Source: G963665925 sp963665925
Lineage (GTDB): Bacteria; Bacillota; Clostridia; Peptostreptococcales; Acidaminobacteraceae
Assembly: GCA_963665925.1 (NCBI GenBank)
Contig: OY762511.1
Span: forward strand, 1,736,001 to 1,800,000
Direction of reading: 5' to 3'
DNA: 64,000 bases
Shown: positions 1 to 8,515 of the stretch, one piece after another
Numbering within the stretch: the stretch's first letter is position 1
Layout of the letters: every line of letters begins with the position of its first letter
Translations under genes and position numbers: made by a program
The notes under the pieces: generated by a model
The model's database searches: none
What the model was told of the DNA's origin: nothing
The model's input: only the letters and a program-made list of their open reading frames with translations

Positions 1-159
1 GTTGATATAACGGATTTTTCGATGTACTTTCAGTACGGCTTCATTTGATTCGTCGATAAATACGATGTGTCCTTTAGCTGTTTCGACAGCTGAGTTTGCA
101 TGTTTGATCATATCTTTTGTCTTACCGCTGCCAGGTTGTCCAAGTAGTAATTTAATCAT
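1..159 (-). CDS. P-loop ATP-binding protein, N-terminal fragment (partial)
   Basis: Only the first 53 codons lie in the window; the gene continues beyond position 1. The protein opens with a hydrophobic strand followed directly by a Walker A loop (GQPGSGKT, residues 7-14) and then a helix, so it binds a nucleotide. A GAGGAGG ribosome binding site sits just upstream of the ATG. Small ATPases with this opening are common in clostridia and are often annotated as PilT-like or hypothetical ATP-binding proteins. With the rest missing, no specific role can be given. It is transcribed away from the histidine kinase gene next to it. Confidence 0.7.
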   Translation of the reverse strand, partial: MIKLLLGQPGSGKTKDMIKHANSAVETAKGHIVFIDESNEAVLKVHRKIRYIN

Positions 160-206
160 ATGAATGCCTCCTCGTGGGTCAAATATTGATGTGTGCCTAC
201 GCATAT

Positions 207-236
207 ATTGTACCCTCTTTCATGAGAAATTCCCAA
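207..236 (-). promoter_or_regulatory. Promoter of the leftward P-loop ATPase gene
   Basis: On the minus strand a -35 TTGGGA (231-236) and a -10 TACAAT (207-212) are separated by 18 bp, about 50 bp upstream of the start codon. This fits a housekeeping sigma-A promoter. Confidence 0.5.
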
Positions 237-345
237 GTATTCACAAAAAAATAATGTTCGCCTCCTGTAAGTTTCTTGAGGATTGAATCATAGCCATTAT
301 TTAGGGTAATTACTTTGTATTAAAGCCTTAGAGGGGGGAAGGGTC

Positions 346-2214
346 ATGAAATTCAAGCATTTACGTACAAAATTGATCACGACTTATATTTCTGTTTTTA
401 TGATTGTTATCATGACTTTTGCGGGGATGCTCTACCCCTTGATGAAAAGGACCATAGAAAAGTCAGTGGATGAAACCCTGACAATGCAGATAGAACTTAT
501 AAAAACAGGTATTGAGTCAAGCTTCAATGCAGCGATAACAAGCTATTTCAGGGCATCTGCAAATCTGGGGGTCGAGCTGGCAGATGACTACTATAAGAAG
601 GCCCTAGCGCTGGGCACGCCCATGGAGGAAGCGAGGGCAGAGTTCTTTCATGAAATTCAGTCTTTGAAGATTGGTGAAGCCGGATATTTTGCGGTTATGG
701 ATACGCAGAATGTTGTGCTGGCCCATCCATTTGACAACATAGTGGGAAGCAACTCAGAAGGCGTTGAGTTCGTAAAGAATTTCAGAAAAGACAAGGAAGT
801 TTATTTTTCCTATCTGTGGCAGAATACAACGGATGCTTCCGAACGCAAGAAAGTCATGTACGCCATATACTATGCGCCTTGGGAATTTTATGTCTTGGCG
901 ACAGGGTATGAAGATGACTTCAAGTATCTTGTCAACATTGAAGATTTCGAGGACCAGATCCTGTCCATCAAGTTTGGGGAGACAGGGTATCCCATTGTTT
1001 TTGATTTGGAAGGAAACTATGTTGTCCATCCTTCCTTTAAGGGTGTGAACATGATGGACCGTGACGATGCAATGGGAGATATCACCCGCAAGGCAATCGC
1101 CCTTCGAAACGGCAAGGCGGACTATTTGTGGAAGAACATTGGCGAGGATACCTATAAAAAGAAAGTTACCGTCTTTTCAGAAATAGAAGGCTTTGACATG
1201 ATTGTCGCAACAACTGCTTATGAGTCCGAATTCATGCAGCCTCTGAATGATTTGACAAAACTCCTGCTGACAATGCTGGTGGTTTCCTTACTGGTTGTGT
1301 TCCTCCTGTCCTTCAAGGTGAGTGATAATATCACAAGACCGATCATAGAGACGAAAGAGCTTATGGATGCGGCAGAGCTGGGGGATTTGTCTGTAAGATC
1401 ACAAATCGCGTCTACAGATGAGGTGGGGTCCATTGCCGTGCATTTCAATCACTTTATGGAGTCGCTTGAAAGAACTCAGGACCAGCTCATAGAAGAAGAA
1501 CGCTTTTCAAATGTAGGCCGCATTGTCACCCGCGTTTCCCACCATTTGAACACACCGGTCGGCAATGCCATGATGGCACATTCATTTATGGAAAAGAGTA
1601 TCACAGACATCAGAGAAAACACAGAAAGCAGGCGGTCAATCAATGCCCTCATGCGTTCTGTCACAGAAGTTGAAGAATCGTCAGACTCCATCAAACGCTC
1701 CCTTGAAGCGGTGTCGAAGATTATCAATTCATTTAACCGCCTCAACACAGGGCTCTATTCAGGTCACAAGCAGGATATTAATTTGAAGGAGTTTTTAGAG
1801 CTGCGCTATTTGGGACGCTGGGAGAAAGGCCTGCCGAGTCATGTCTCCATTAAAATTGACTGTGCAGACCAGATCCATCTTGATACCTATCCCAATATGC
1901 TTGAAGTTGTCCTGGACCATCTTACGGAAAATGCAGTCAGTCATGGCCTGCGTGAAAAAGAGGACGGCATTATTAAAATCACAGCCGGACAAGTGGGTAG
2001 CCGGGTGCGCATTGTTTTTGAGGACAATGGAAAGGGCATTCCAGAGGAACGTGCCGAACATGTATTTGAGCCGTTTTTCGATCCGGGTGACAACCTGAAC
2101 AATCTGGGACTGGGATTAAATATTGTTTACAACGCAGTACGGATCAGCATGGAAGGCAGTATTAAATATGAAACACTTCAGCCTTCTGGGGCACGCTTTA
2201 CAATACTTTTGTAA
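346..2214 (+). CDS. Membrane sensor histidine kinase with Cache and HAMP domains
   Basis: Residues 12-32 and about 304-325 are membrane segments. Between them lies a long extracellular Cache-type sensor region with two related motifs (GEAGYFAVMD and GETGYPIVFD), so the protein probably carries a tandem or double Cache module for small ligands. A HAMP linker follows (about 326-378), then a dimerisation segment with the likely phospho-accepting histidine at 399 or 400 (SHHLNTPVGN), and an HATPase domain with N box (about 524-533), DNGKG and GLGLNI loops. No response regulator gene is adjacent, so its partner is encoded elsewhere. The start is supported by a GAGGGGGGAAGG ribosome binding site. 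Confidence 0.88.
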   Translation: MKFKHLRTKLITTYISVFMIVIMTFAGMLYPLMKRTIEKSVDETLTMQIELIKTGIESSFNAAITSYFRASANLGVELADDYYKKALALGTPMEEARAEFFHEIQSLKIGEAGYFAVMDTQNVVLAHPFDNIVGSNSEGVEFVKNFRKDKEVYFSYLWQNTTDASERKKVMYAIYYAPWEFYVLATGYEDDFKYLVNIEDFEDQILSIKFGETGYPIVFDLEGNYVVHPSFKGVNMMDRDDAMGDITRKAIALRNGKADYLWKNIGEDTYKKKVTVFSEIEGFDMIVATTAYESEFMQPLNDLTKLLLTMLVVSLLVVFLLSFKVSDNITRPIIETKELMDAAELGDLSVRSQIASTDEVGSIAVHFNHFMESLERTQDQLIEEERFSNVGRIVTRVSHHLNTPVGNAMMAHSFMEKSITDIRENTESRRSINALMRSVTEVEESSDSIKRSLEAVSKIINSFNRLNTGLYSGHKQDINLKEFLELRYLGRWEKGLPSHVSIKIDCADQIHLDTYPNMLEVVLDHLTENAVSHGLREKEDGIIKITAGQVGSRVRIVFEDNGKGIPEERAEHVFEPFFDPGDNLNNLGLGLNIVYNAVRISMEGSIKYETLQPSGARFTILL

Positions 2215-2412
2215 AAAAAAACAGGTGCATGGAGGGTGCTCAGCTGGCTTTGCCAGCGCCAAAGGCGTCTTTTTAAAGGATTTACTTTTTAAATCGGAGA
2301 TATTCTGTTATAATTACGCAATAGAAATATTAAATTATCGTAATCTATTGAGTGTTATTATAATTTGTTCAAACACTGGATTAGGGTATCAAATTCATAA
2401 ATTTTGATGAAT

Positions 2413-2444
2413 GACCATCATTTATATTTTCTGATGGTCTTTTT
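2413..2444 (+). terminator. Intrinsic terminator in the 275-bp gap
   Basis: GACCATCA (2413-2420) pairs perfectly with TGATGGTC (2432-2439) and is followed by five T. It may end the histidine kinase transcript. It also lies downstream of two perfect TATAAT boxes (2309-2314, 2359-2364), so it could instead be a leader terminator for the next gene. Confidence 0.7.
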
Positions 2445-2489
2445 ATATGCAGAAGAATGGTTGGAAAGTGACGAGAGGATGTAGGAGAT

Positions 2490-3629
2490 ATGGGATTCAA
2501 ACTTAAATCATATACCGCACCGGACTTTACAGAGGCGCGGTTTGAGGAGGCGCCAAATGCAGTGTGTGCTGAAGTTCTTAAGGACGGCGTAGCACCTGTG
2601 AACTTTCATGCAATGAGTATTTTTCCGGAGTACTTCAAAATAGATGGACATTGGTATTTGGCCAAAGAGAGCCGAATGGACTGTGTACCGGTGGTAGAAG
2701 GTACAGAAATCGCCATTCGGGAGTTTCGACACCTTAAGAAGGGGGATGTCGTTGTGACTGGCAGAACCGAAGATGCCAGCGAAGGGATCTTTGTGCACCA
2801 CGACGGATTTGGCAAGGAGGAAAAAGCCCAGGACCTATTTGCCTTTAGGTCTGGACGTTCACGGGAAACATCTTTTTCAAAGGACTACGACGAGCTTTAT
2901 GATCTTTTGAAGCATGAGAAGGAACATGGGAAAATCGTGTGGGTCATGGGACCGGCATTCTCCTTTGATCATGACGCGCGCAACGCATTTTCTCAGCTGA
3001 TTGCAAATGGGTATGTCGATGCCATATTGGCAGGAAATGCACTGGCGACACATGACCTGGAAGGCGCCTATCTCAGAACGGCTCTGGGCCAGGACATCTA
3101 TACACAGGAGAGCCGTCCGAATGGACATTACAACCACCTTGCGACAATCAATCGGGTCAAGCATCATGGAAGTATAGAGGCCTTCGTTGAAAATGAGAAC
3201 ATAAGCGATGGCATCATGTATCACTGCGTAAAGCACAAGGTGCCTTATGTGCTTGCTGGCTCCATCCGAGATGACGGACCGCTTCCATCGGTATACAGTG
3301 ATGCCTATGAAGCTCAGGACGCCATGCGTCATGAAGTCAAGGATGCAACGACAGTCATCTGTATGGCGACCATGCTCCATACCATTGCGACCGGGAACAT
3401 GACGCCATCCTACCGAATGCTCGAAGATGGTAGTGTAAGAGAAATTTATTTCTACTGCGTGGATATATCAGAGTTTACAGTAAACAAGCTGAGTGACCGT
3501 GGCAGCTTGTCCGCACACGGTATTGTGACCAATGTCCAGGATTTCATTTGCAACGTCTGCAAGGGGCTGGGCATGCCGCTTGAAAAAGACCTTGTTGAGG
3601 TTGAGCATATAAACATTGAAAATGTATAG
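2490..3629 (+). CDS. TIGR00300 / LOR-SDH domain protein (archaeal-type ornithine cyclodeaminase-like)
   Basis: The 379-residue protein looks like the TIGR00300 family, which shares the conserved LOR/SDH domain. Relatives include the archaeal NAD-dependent ornithine cyclodeaminase and the C-terminal part of cyanobacterial ArgZ/AgrE proteins. A glycine-rich stretch around residues 150-185 (VWVMGPAFSF, ILAGNALATHD) fits a Rossmann-like nucleotide site. There is no N-terminal arginine dihydrolase domain. The gene stands alone between two terminators, with no arginine or proline genes nearby, so ornithine to proline conversion is only a family-based guess. The start has a GAGGATGTAGGAG ribosome binding site. 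Confidence 0.7.
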   Translation: MGFKLKSYTAPDFTEARFEEAPNAVCAEVLKDGVAPVNFHAMSIFPEYFKIDGHWYLAKESRMDCVPVVEGTEIAIREFRHLKKGDVVVTGRTEDASEGIFVHHDGFGKEEKAQDLFAFRSGRSRETSFSKDYDELYDLLKHEKEHGKIVWVMGPAFSFDHDARNAFSQLIANGYVDAILAGNALATHDLEGAYLRTALGQDIYTQESRPNGHYNHLATINRVKHHGSIEAFVENENISDGIMYHCVKHKVPYVLAGSIRDDGPLPSVYSDAYEAQDAMRHEVKDATTVICMATMLHTIATGNMTPSYRMLEDGSVREIYFYCVDISEFTVNKLSDRGSLSAHGIVTNVQDFICNVCKGLGMPLEKDLVEVEHINIENV

Positions 3630-3636
3630 GTAAAAG

Positions 3637-3672
3637 AGGTGCCTGGTCCCGTGAGGGGAAGGCACCTTTTTT
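3637..3672 (+). terminator. Intrinsic terminator after the TIGR00300 gene
   Basis: AGGTGCC (3637-3643) pairs with GGCACCT (3661-3667), with extra pairing inside (GTCCC with GGGG), followed by a run of six T. Confidence 0.85.
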
Positions 3673-3759
3673 GTCTAGGAAAAGAAATGTTGTTTTGTAG
3701 GTCTCTGTGGGAGAATTACAGGCTAAGCATTTTGCCTGTGTCATGATGCACTGGAAATT

Positions 3760-3768
3760 TGTTATAAT
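3760..3768 (+). promoter_or_regulatory. Extended -10 promoter element before the 4Fe-4S protein
   Basis: TGTTATAAT (3760-3768) is a perfect extended -10 (TG-N-TATAAT). The -35 is poor, which is usual for extended -10 promoters. It lies about 50 bp upstream of the start codon at 3820. Confidence 0.5.
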
Positions 3769-3819
3769 TTATTAAGACATAATTGAGCACAATACAATGG
3801 ATAAAACAGTGGGGGAAAA

Positions 3820-5085
3820 ATGGCACATTTGACTGGAAGAACAGGCTATAAGAATCTGATAGACCGTTACAATAAATTTCCGCAGGGGGCACCAGAGTCG
3901 GAGTCCTTATATGAAATCTTAAAGGTGATGTTTACCCATGAGGAGGCGTCGCTGGTATCCCTTCTGCCCATTAAGCCATTTGGCGTTAAGGATGCTGCAC
4001 GCATATGGAAGAAATCTGAGGACGAGGCCTATGAAATTCTGAACAACTTGGCAGAAAAGGCCCTCCTACTCGACATGAATGACAAGACAGAGCAGAAATA
4101 TGTCGTGCCGCCACCTATGATTGGATTTTTCGAGTTTGCCCTCATGCGCACTGGAGGACATTTTGACCAGAAGCTTCTGAGTGAGCTCTTTCATCAGTAT
4201 CTGGAAACAGAAGAAGACTTCATGCGCAAGCTTCTATCGCTGAAAACGCCGATCGGCAGAGTTCTCGTCAATGAAAAATCGGTACAGGAAGCAGATATGG
4301 CATATGTTCTCGACTACGAAAAGGCGACACGTATTATTGAAAAGGCTGAGAGTGTTGGGGTAAGCCGCTGCTACTGCAGACATAAGGCAGAGCATTTGGG
4401 TGAGCACTGCGATGCGCCTCAGGAGGTTTGTCTTTCCATCAACAACCTGTCGCATTCCCTGTCAAAGCATGGCTACGCCAGACTGATTTCAAAGGAAGAG
4501 GCCATTGAAATACTTGAGTTGGCTTATGCACATAATCTGATACAGTTCGCGGAGAATGTGCAGGACGATGTGGGATTCATCTGTAACTGCTGTGCGTGCT
4601 GCTGTCTTGCCCTTAAAGGTGCAAAAAAGATGGGGGTTCCACAGGCCATCAGCTCTTCAAACTTCATTGCAGTTAAAAACGACACGTGTGTGAACTGCAG
4701 GAAATGTGTTCCGGTTTGCCCGGTAGGCTGTTTTTCTGTGGAAGAGAAAAATGGAAAGGCACATGTGACATTCGACGCAACCCTTTGTCTGGGGTGTGGT
4801 GTATGCGAACGTGTTTGCAAGCCCGGTGCAATTCAGATGGAAAAGCGGGAAAAAAGAATTTTCACACCGGTCAATACAGTTCATAAGCTGGTCCTTGAGG
4901 CCATTGAAACCGATACGCTGCACAATCTGATTTTTGACAATCAGGCAATGGCAAGTCATCGGTTCATGGCGGCGTTTACGGGTGCGTTTTTGAAGCTGCC
5001 ACCTGTAAAGCAAATGCTGGTAAGTGAGAAGTTTCAGTCCAAGTATCTGCTGCGATTGATTGCAAAGCAAGACCACTCCTACTAA
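3820..5085 (+). CDS. Cysteine-rich 4Fe-4S dicluster protein
   Basis: The 421-residue protein starts with about 150 residues that look like a winged-helix or hinge region. A middle segment holds unusual cysteine motifs (RCYCRH; six cysteines within the eight residues CNCCACCC at about 251-258). A classic pair of bacterial ferredoxin motifs follows (CVNCRKCVPVCP and CLGCGVCERVCKP, about residues 291-337), binding two 4Fe-4S clusters. Proteins of this layout occur in clostridia as 4Fe-4S binding proteins of unknown function, probably in electron transfer. It is transcribed alone. A GGGGGAA ribosome binding site precedes the ATG. Confidence 0.8.
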   Translation: MAHLTGRTGYKNLIDRYNKFPQGAPESESLYEILKVMFTHEEASLVSLLPIKPFGVKDAARIWKKSEDEAYEILNNLAEKALLLDMNDKTEQKYVVPPPMIGFFEFALMRTGGHFDQKLLSELFHQYLETEEDFMRKLLSLKTPIGRVLVNEKSVQEADMAYVLDYEKATRIIEKAESVGVSRCYCRHKAEHLGEHCDAPQEVCLSINNLSHSLSKHGYARLISKEEAIEILELAYAHNLIQFAENVQDDVGFICNCCACCCLALKGAKKMGVPQAISSSNFIAVKNDTCVNCRKCVPVCPVGCFSVEEKNGKAHVTFDATLCLGCGVCERVCKPGAIQMEKREKRIFTPVNTVHKLVLEAIETDTLHNLIFDNQAMASHRFMAAFTGAFLKLPPVKQMLVSEKFQSKYLLRLIAKQDHSY

Positions 5086-5095
5086 AGGGTGGTAT

Positions 5096-5186
5096 AGACT
5101 GCAGAAAAATTCTATTACCCTATAATGATGCGTAAAATCCACTCTAAGTACGTACGCATAGTACGCGGATAGAGTGGATTTTTTTG
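5096..5186. repeat. Worn copy of the palindromic element, acting as terminator
   Basis: A 13-bp inverted repeat (AAAATCCACTCTA at 5134-5146, its complement at 5170-5182) ends in a T run, so it should terminate the 4Fe-4S gene and may also serve the convergent DUF4180 operon. The loop contains GTACGTACGC and AGTACGC, and the segment begins AGACTGCAGAAAAA. Both are shared with the larger elements at 45731 and 49357, so it looks like a degraded relative. Confidence 0.65.
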
Positions 5187-5230
5187 TTGGTACTCGTTTT
5201 ACAAGCATCTCGATACTTTAGAATCAAGTG

Positions 5231-5605
5231 CTAGAGACGCGCCATTTTTATCATTTCAAGATATAGCCCGAGTGAATCAAGGAAGACAATATCTCCTTTT
5301 CGATTTGATTCACGTATAAAATCATGGAGGCTCTTGCTGGAATATTTATCGAATGACCCGATAACAGCCATTTTGATATTGTAGTTGGTCAACTTTTGGA
5401 GCATCTCACCAGCATAGCGTGTTTTCAGGTCAAAAAAGTCTTCATGTAGACTTTCTTTGTATAAGGCGACATAGACCTTTTCATTGTTTTCTTCATATAC
5501 CGTACTTGCTACAATATCGATTAGATCATGGTAGCTGTTAACCATGGTATGTTTATTCATTTCGATAAGGATTTTATCATGCACTCTATGTTTTAACATT
5601 TCCAT
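5231..5605 (-). CDS. DUF4180 domain protein
   Basis: This 124-residue protein matches the DUF4180 pattern. The clearest part is the core 'AGEMLQKLTNYNIKMAVIG' followed by SKSLHDFIRESNRKGDI and a C-terminal leucine-rich helix. The family has no established function. It is second in a leftward two-gene operon, 11 bp after the alpha/beta hydrolase, with its own AAGGAG site, so the two products are probably made together. No membrane segment or signal peptide is visible. Confidence 0.75.
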   Translation of the reverse strand: MEMLKHRVHDKILIEMNKHTMVNSYHDLIDIVASTVYEENNEKVYVALYKESLHEDFFDLKTRYAGEMLQKLTNYNIKMAVIGSFDKYSSKSLHDFIRESNRKGDIVFLDSLGLYLEMIKMARL

Positions 5606-5616
5606 CTTCTCCTTGT

Positions 5617-6483
5617 TTATTTATCACTCAAAAACGCCATTACATGGTCAACTGAGTTCGCAATTACATGACCTGTGTCAGTGAGTAGCTTTATATGCGT
5701 ATTACTGGAATATTTCTTGATTCTGCGCAGGCTTTCTTCAGCGTTAAGAATCTGATCCTTGTCACCGAAAAGAACAAGTGTGGGCATGGTGAGTTTTTCA
5801 AGCACATTTCCCGGAAAAACAGGGAGCTTATCCATGCGCGGATTGAAGTTCTTGCTGATCAATGATGTGTATTCAAGAGCCTTTTTCAATCCGTCGTTAG
5901 GGTTCTCATCTGTTTTTCCACCACTCACAAGGTTTATGATTTGCTTTTTACCCCATTTGCCAAGCAAGCTGAAGCCGATGACCTTCCACATGAAGCTCTT
6001 TCTTTCAGGATACAATCCACCCGGGCATACTAGCATCAAGTTGTCCACTTTATTTGGATAGTTCACGGCATAGCTGAGCGCCATCCATCCACCAAGGGAA
6101 ATGCCGACAAGAGAGACACGACTGAGTCCAAGCGCTTCAGTAACATTGTCCAGCCACTCTGGGTAGGCACCACTTTGGTACTTGGGTCTGTTTTCATCAG
6201 AATATCCTGCTTCACCTATCATATCTATTGCGTATACATTGTAAGCTTCACTCAAACGTTTAACATCACCAAACCAGCAGAATGAGTTGGATACACTTCC
6301 ATGTATGAGAATAAGCGGCGGGTTCTCCCTTGATCCGGATTCTATGACAAATGTCCTTCCATGTAGTGTATCCACCGTGTACTGTCTGTTCTCAACTGGC
6401 CATGCATTCAATATTTCCTGATACTTTTCAAGCACAATACGTCTTCCTGATTCTGATTTATAAATACTTTTCATCACATCCAA
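5617..6483 (-). CDS. Alpha/beta hydrolase
   Basis: The 288-residue protein has the standard alpha/beta hydrolase layout: an oxyanion-hole motif (LIHGSVSNS, about 59-67), the nucleophile elbow GISLGG with Ser129, an acidic residue in LFGDKD (about 244) and the catalytic His in DTGH (about 272). It has no signal peptide, so it should act in the cytoplasm on an ester, amide or similar substrate that cannot be named. It is first in an operon with the DUF4180 gene and divergent from the HTH gene at 6706, which may control it. The ribosome binding site AAGGAG precedes the ATG. Confidence 0.85.
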   Translation of the reverse strand: MDVMKSIYKSESGRRIVLEKYQEILNAWPVENRQYTVDTLHGRTFVIESGSRENPPLILIHGSVSNSFCWFGDVKRLSEAYNVYAIDMIGEAGYSDENRPKYQSGAYPEWLDNVTEALGLSRVSLVGISLGGWMALSYAVNYPNKVDNLMLVCPGGLYPERKSFMWKVIGFSLLGKWGKKQIINLVSGGKTDENPNDGLKKALEYTSLISKNFNPRMDKLPVFPGNVLEKLTMPTLVLFGDKDQILNAEESLRRIKKYSSNTHIKLLTDTGHVIANSVDHVMAFLSDK

Positions 6484-6647
6484 CTCCTTATTGTTTCTTT
6501 TTAATCCTTTTACAGAACTTTAAAGTAATAATAAGGAATAACGAATCATATGTCAAGTAACTTTTAGGATGATTATTTAAAGAATAGGGGAGTCCATAAG
6601 AGTTTGAGCCCTAAAATGCAGATGTTTGAGCACCTGTAAGATGTGTG

Positions 6648-6686
6648 TTGTATTATTTCTTATTGTTCTTTATAATAACTAATAAG
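6648..6686 (+). promoter_or_regulatory. Sigma-A promoter of the small HTH regulator with overlapping palindrome
   Basis: The -35 TTGTAT (6648-6653) and perfect -10 TATAAT (6671-6676) are 17 bp apart. An imperfect inverted repeat (CTTATTGTT at 6659-6667, AACTAATAAG ending at 6686) covers the -10 box and could be an operator, perhaps for autoregulation. Confidence 0.6.
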
Positions 6687-6705
6687 ACCACTTAAGGAGA
6701 TTAAT

Positions 6706-7164
6706 ATGGATAATAAATTCTATTCTGTTGATGAAATATCAAATTTACTTGATATGCATCCCAAAACAGTACAGCGCTATATACGAGAAGGAAAAATACG
6801 AGCTACAAAGGTTGGTAAGGCGTGGCGTGTCCATGAAAATGATTTTAGGACCTTCATGAATGCGGTAGACCAATCAGCGGATGTGCCATCTTCTAAATCA
6901 AATGACACCGCGAATGTACAGTACGATGCCATCAAGGTTTCGTCTGTTGTGGATATTTCAGTGAAAAGTTCTGAGGACGCCATCAACATTGCCAATATGT
7001 TAACTGCAACCATGCAAGGACAGCATGTCGATTATGGCAAAACATCTCTCAATATACAGTTTATAGAACCGGAAAGAAAAGTGCGTATTATGTTATGGGG
7101 AAACGTCAAGTTTATGGAAACAATGATGAGTTTTTTAGCGTCACATCTTGATAATTATATTTGA
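6706..7164 (+). CDS. Excisionase/MerR-type HTH protein with a C-terminal domain
   Basis: Residues 5-50 match the small helix-turn-helix 17 (excisionase-like) fold: YSVDEISNLLDMHPKTVQRY followed by the wing GKIRATKVGKAWRVHENDF. After a polar linker, residues 80-152 form an unrecognised alpha/beta domain. The length (152) and the extra domain argue for a transcription regulator rather than a phage excisionase; no integrase is near. It is divergent from the hydrolase-DUF4180 operon and sits 65 bp before dpaL, so it may regulate either. A TTAAGGAG ribosome binding site is present. Confidence 0.7.
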   Translation: MDNKFYSVDEISNLLDMHPKTVQRYIREGKIRATKVGKAWRVHENDFRTFMNAVDQSADVPSSKSNDTANVQYDAIKVSSVVDISVKSSEDAINIANMLTATMQGQHVDYGKTSLNIQFIEPERKVRIMLWGNVKFMETMMSFLASHLDNYI

Positions 7165-7229
7165 TCGTAACCCGCTAAGGACAAAATAGAGGGGCAGTCA
7201 AGGGTTTCAATATAGGAAAGGATGGTATT

Positions 7230-8435
7230 ATGGGGACAGAAATACAGATCGATTTTGTTGAGAATGTGGATTCACGAAATACAGAGGCAGAAAAAGCAGA
7301 TACCGCTCTATTAAGTAGGGCTGAACTTGAAAATGTCTACAGGTTCCACAAGAGCTTTCCCGAATATGAAGAGACTCCACTGCATGAACTCGGTGAACTG
7401 GCTCGACATATGGGGGTTGGGAACATACTGGTCAAAGACGAGTCCTACCGGTTTGGACTCAATGCGTTCAAGGTGCTTGGCGGGTCCTATGCCATTGCGC
7501 GGTATATCGCACAGGTGTTAGGTCTGAGCAACGATGAAATGACGTTTGATATGTTGAAATCAGAGGAAGTCAAAGCACGCCTGGGAGACGTTACATTTGT
7601 GACCGCAACAGATGGAAACCATGGCCGGGGTGTTGCCTGGGCGGCAAGTCAGCTTGGACAGAAGTCCGTGGTCTTCATGCCAAAGGGGTCTTCACAAATC
7701 AGACTTGAAAACATAAAGAAAGAAGGCGCCCAAGCCTCTATTCTCGATGTGAATTATGATGACGCAGTGCGGTTCGCAACACAATATGCTGATGACAACA
7801 AGGGGATTTTCGTACAAGATACAGCGTGGGACGGCTATGAAGAGATCCCAACATGGATTATGCAGGGCTATACAACCCTTGCGCAGGAAGCCCTGGAGCA
7901 AATGCAAGCCAAGGCCATTCACAAGCCAACACATATTTTTCTACAGGCAGGTGTGGGCTCGTTCGCAAGCAGCGTTCTAGGCTACTTTGCAGATATCTTT
8001 AAAGAAGACCGCCCGGTTTGTGCCATTCTTGAACCAGATCAGGCGGCATGCATCTATGAATCAGCGCGCCTTGGCGATGGCCAACCCCATGCTGTAAAAG
8101 GCGATTTGAACACGATTATGGCTGGACTTGCATGTGGTGAACCGAGCACGATATCATGGTGGATTCTACGGGACTATGCTGACCTGTATGCATCCTGTTC
8201 AGATGCGGTGGCAGAGCTGGGGATGCGTGTTTTAGGAAACCCGCTGCGCGGTGATTCACAGATTATTTCCGGGGAGTCCGGCGCTGTCGGCATGGGCTTC
8301 TTGAAGGCTGTAATGGAAGATGTGCGGTATGAAAGCATCAAAGAAAAGCTAGATCTGAATGCGGATTCTGTCATTCTTATAATCAGTACAGAAGGCGATA
8401 CCGATGCGGATCATTACCGTAAGGTTGTCTGGTAA
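7230..8435 (+). CDS. dpaL: 2,3-Diaminopropionate ammonia-lyase
   Basis: A 401-residue PLP enzyme of fold type II that splits 2,3-diaminopropionate to pyruvate and two ammonia. The opening matches the DpaL/YgeX family, with the PLP lysine in NAFKVLGG (Lys81), a substrate or phosphate loop around TDGNHGRGVAWAA, and a glycine-rich cofactor loop QAGVGSFASSV. The length is normal for the family. It lies between the small HTH gene and a flavodoxin-ferredoxin gene, which suggests amino acid degradation for carbon and nitrogen. The AGGAAAGGATGG ribosome binding site supports the ATG. Confidence 0.88.
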   Translation: MGTEIQIDFVENVDSRNTEAEKADTALLSRAELENVYRFHKSFPEYEETPLHELGELARHMGVGNILVKDESYRFGLNAFKVLGGSYAIARYIAQVLGLSNDEMTFDMLKSEEVKARLGDVTFVTATDGNHGRGVAWAASQLGQKSVVFMPKGSSQIRLENIKKEGAQASILDVNYDDAVRFATQYADDNKGIFVQDTAWDGYEEIPTWIMQGYTTLAQEALEQMQAKAIHKPTHIFLQAGVGSFASSVLGYFADIFKEDRPVCAILEPDQAACIYESARLGDGQPHAVKGDLNTIMAGLACGEPSTISWWILRDYADLYASCSDAVAELGMRVLGNPLRGDSQIISGESGAVGMGFLKAVMEDVRYESIKEKLDLNADSVILIISTEGDTDADHYRKVVW

Positions 8436-8515
8436 GCAGCCTAGGCAAAGCGGGTTTCTTATTTTCAGTAAAGACAGATTAATTTGAAAGAAAATCCTTT
8501 TGAGGAGGATGGACC

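Noticed and set aside
4657..5208. 183-codon minus-strand frame over the 4Fe-4S gene
   Set aside because: It mirrors the ferredoxin motifs on the other strand and runs through the terminator hairpin; the plus-strand gene explains the region.
6706..7164. Phage excisionase at the HTH gene
   Set aside because: No integrase, attachment site or other phage gene is near, and the protein has an extra C-terminal domain.
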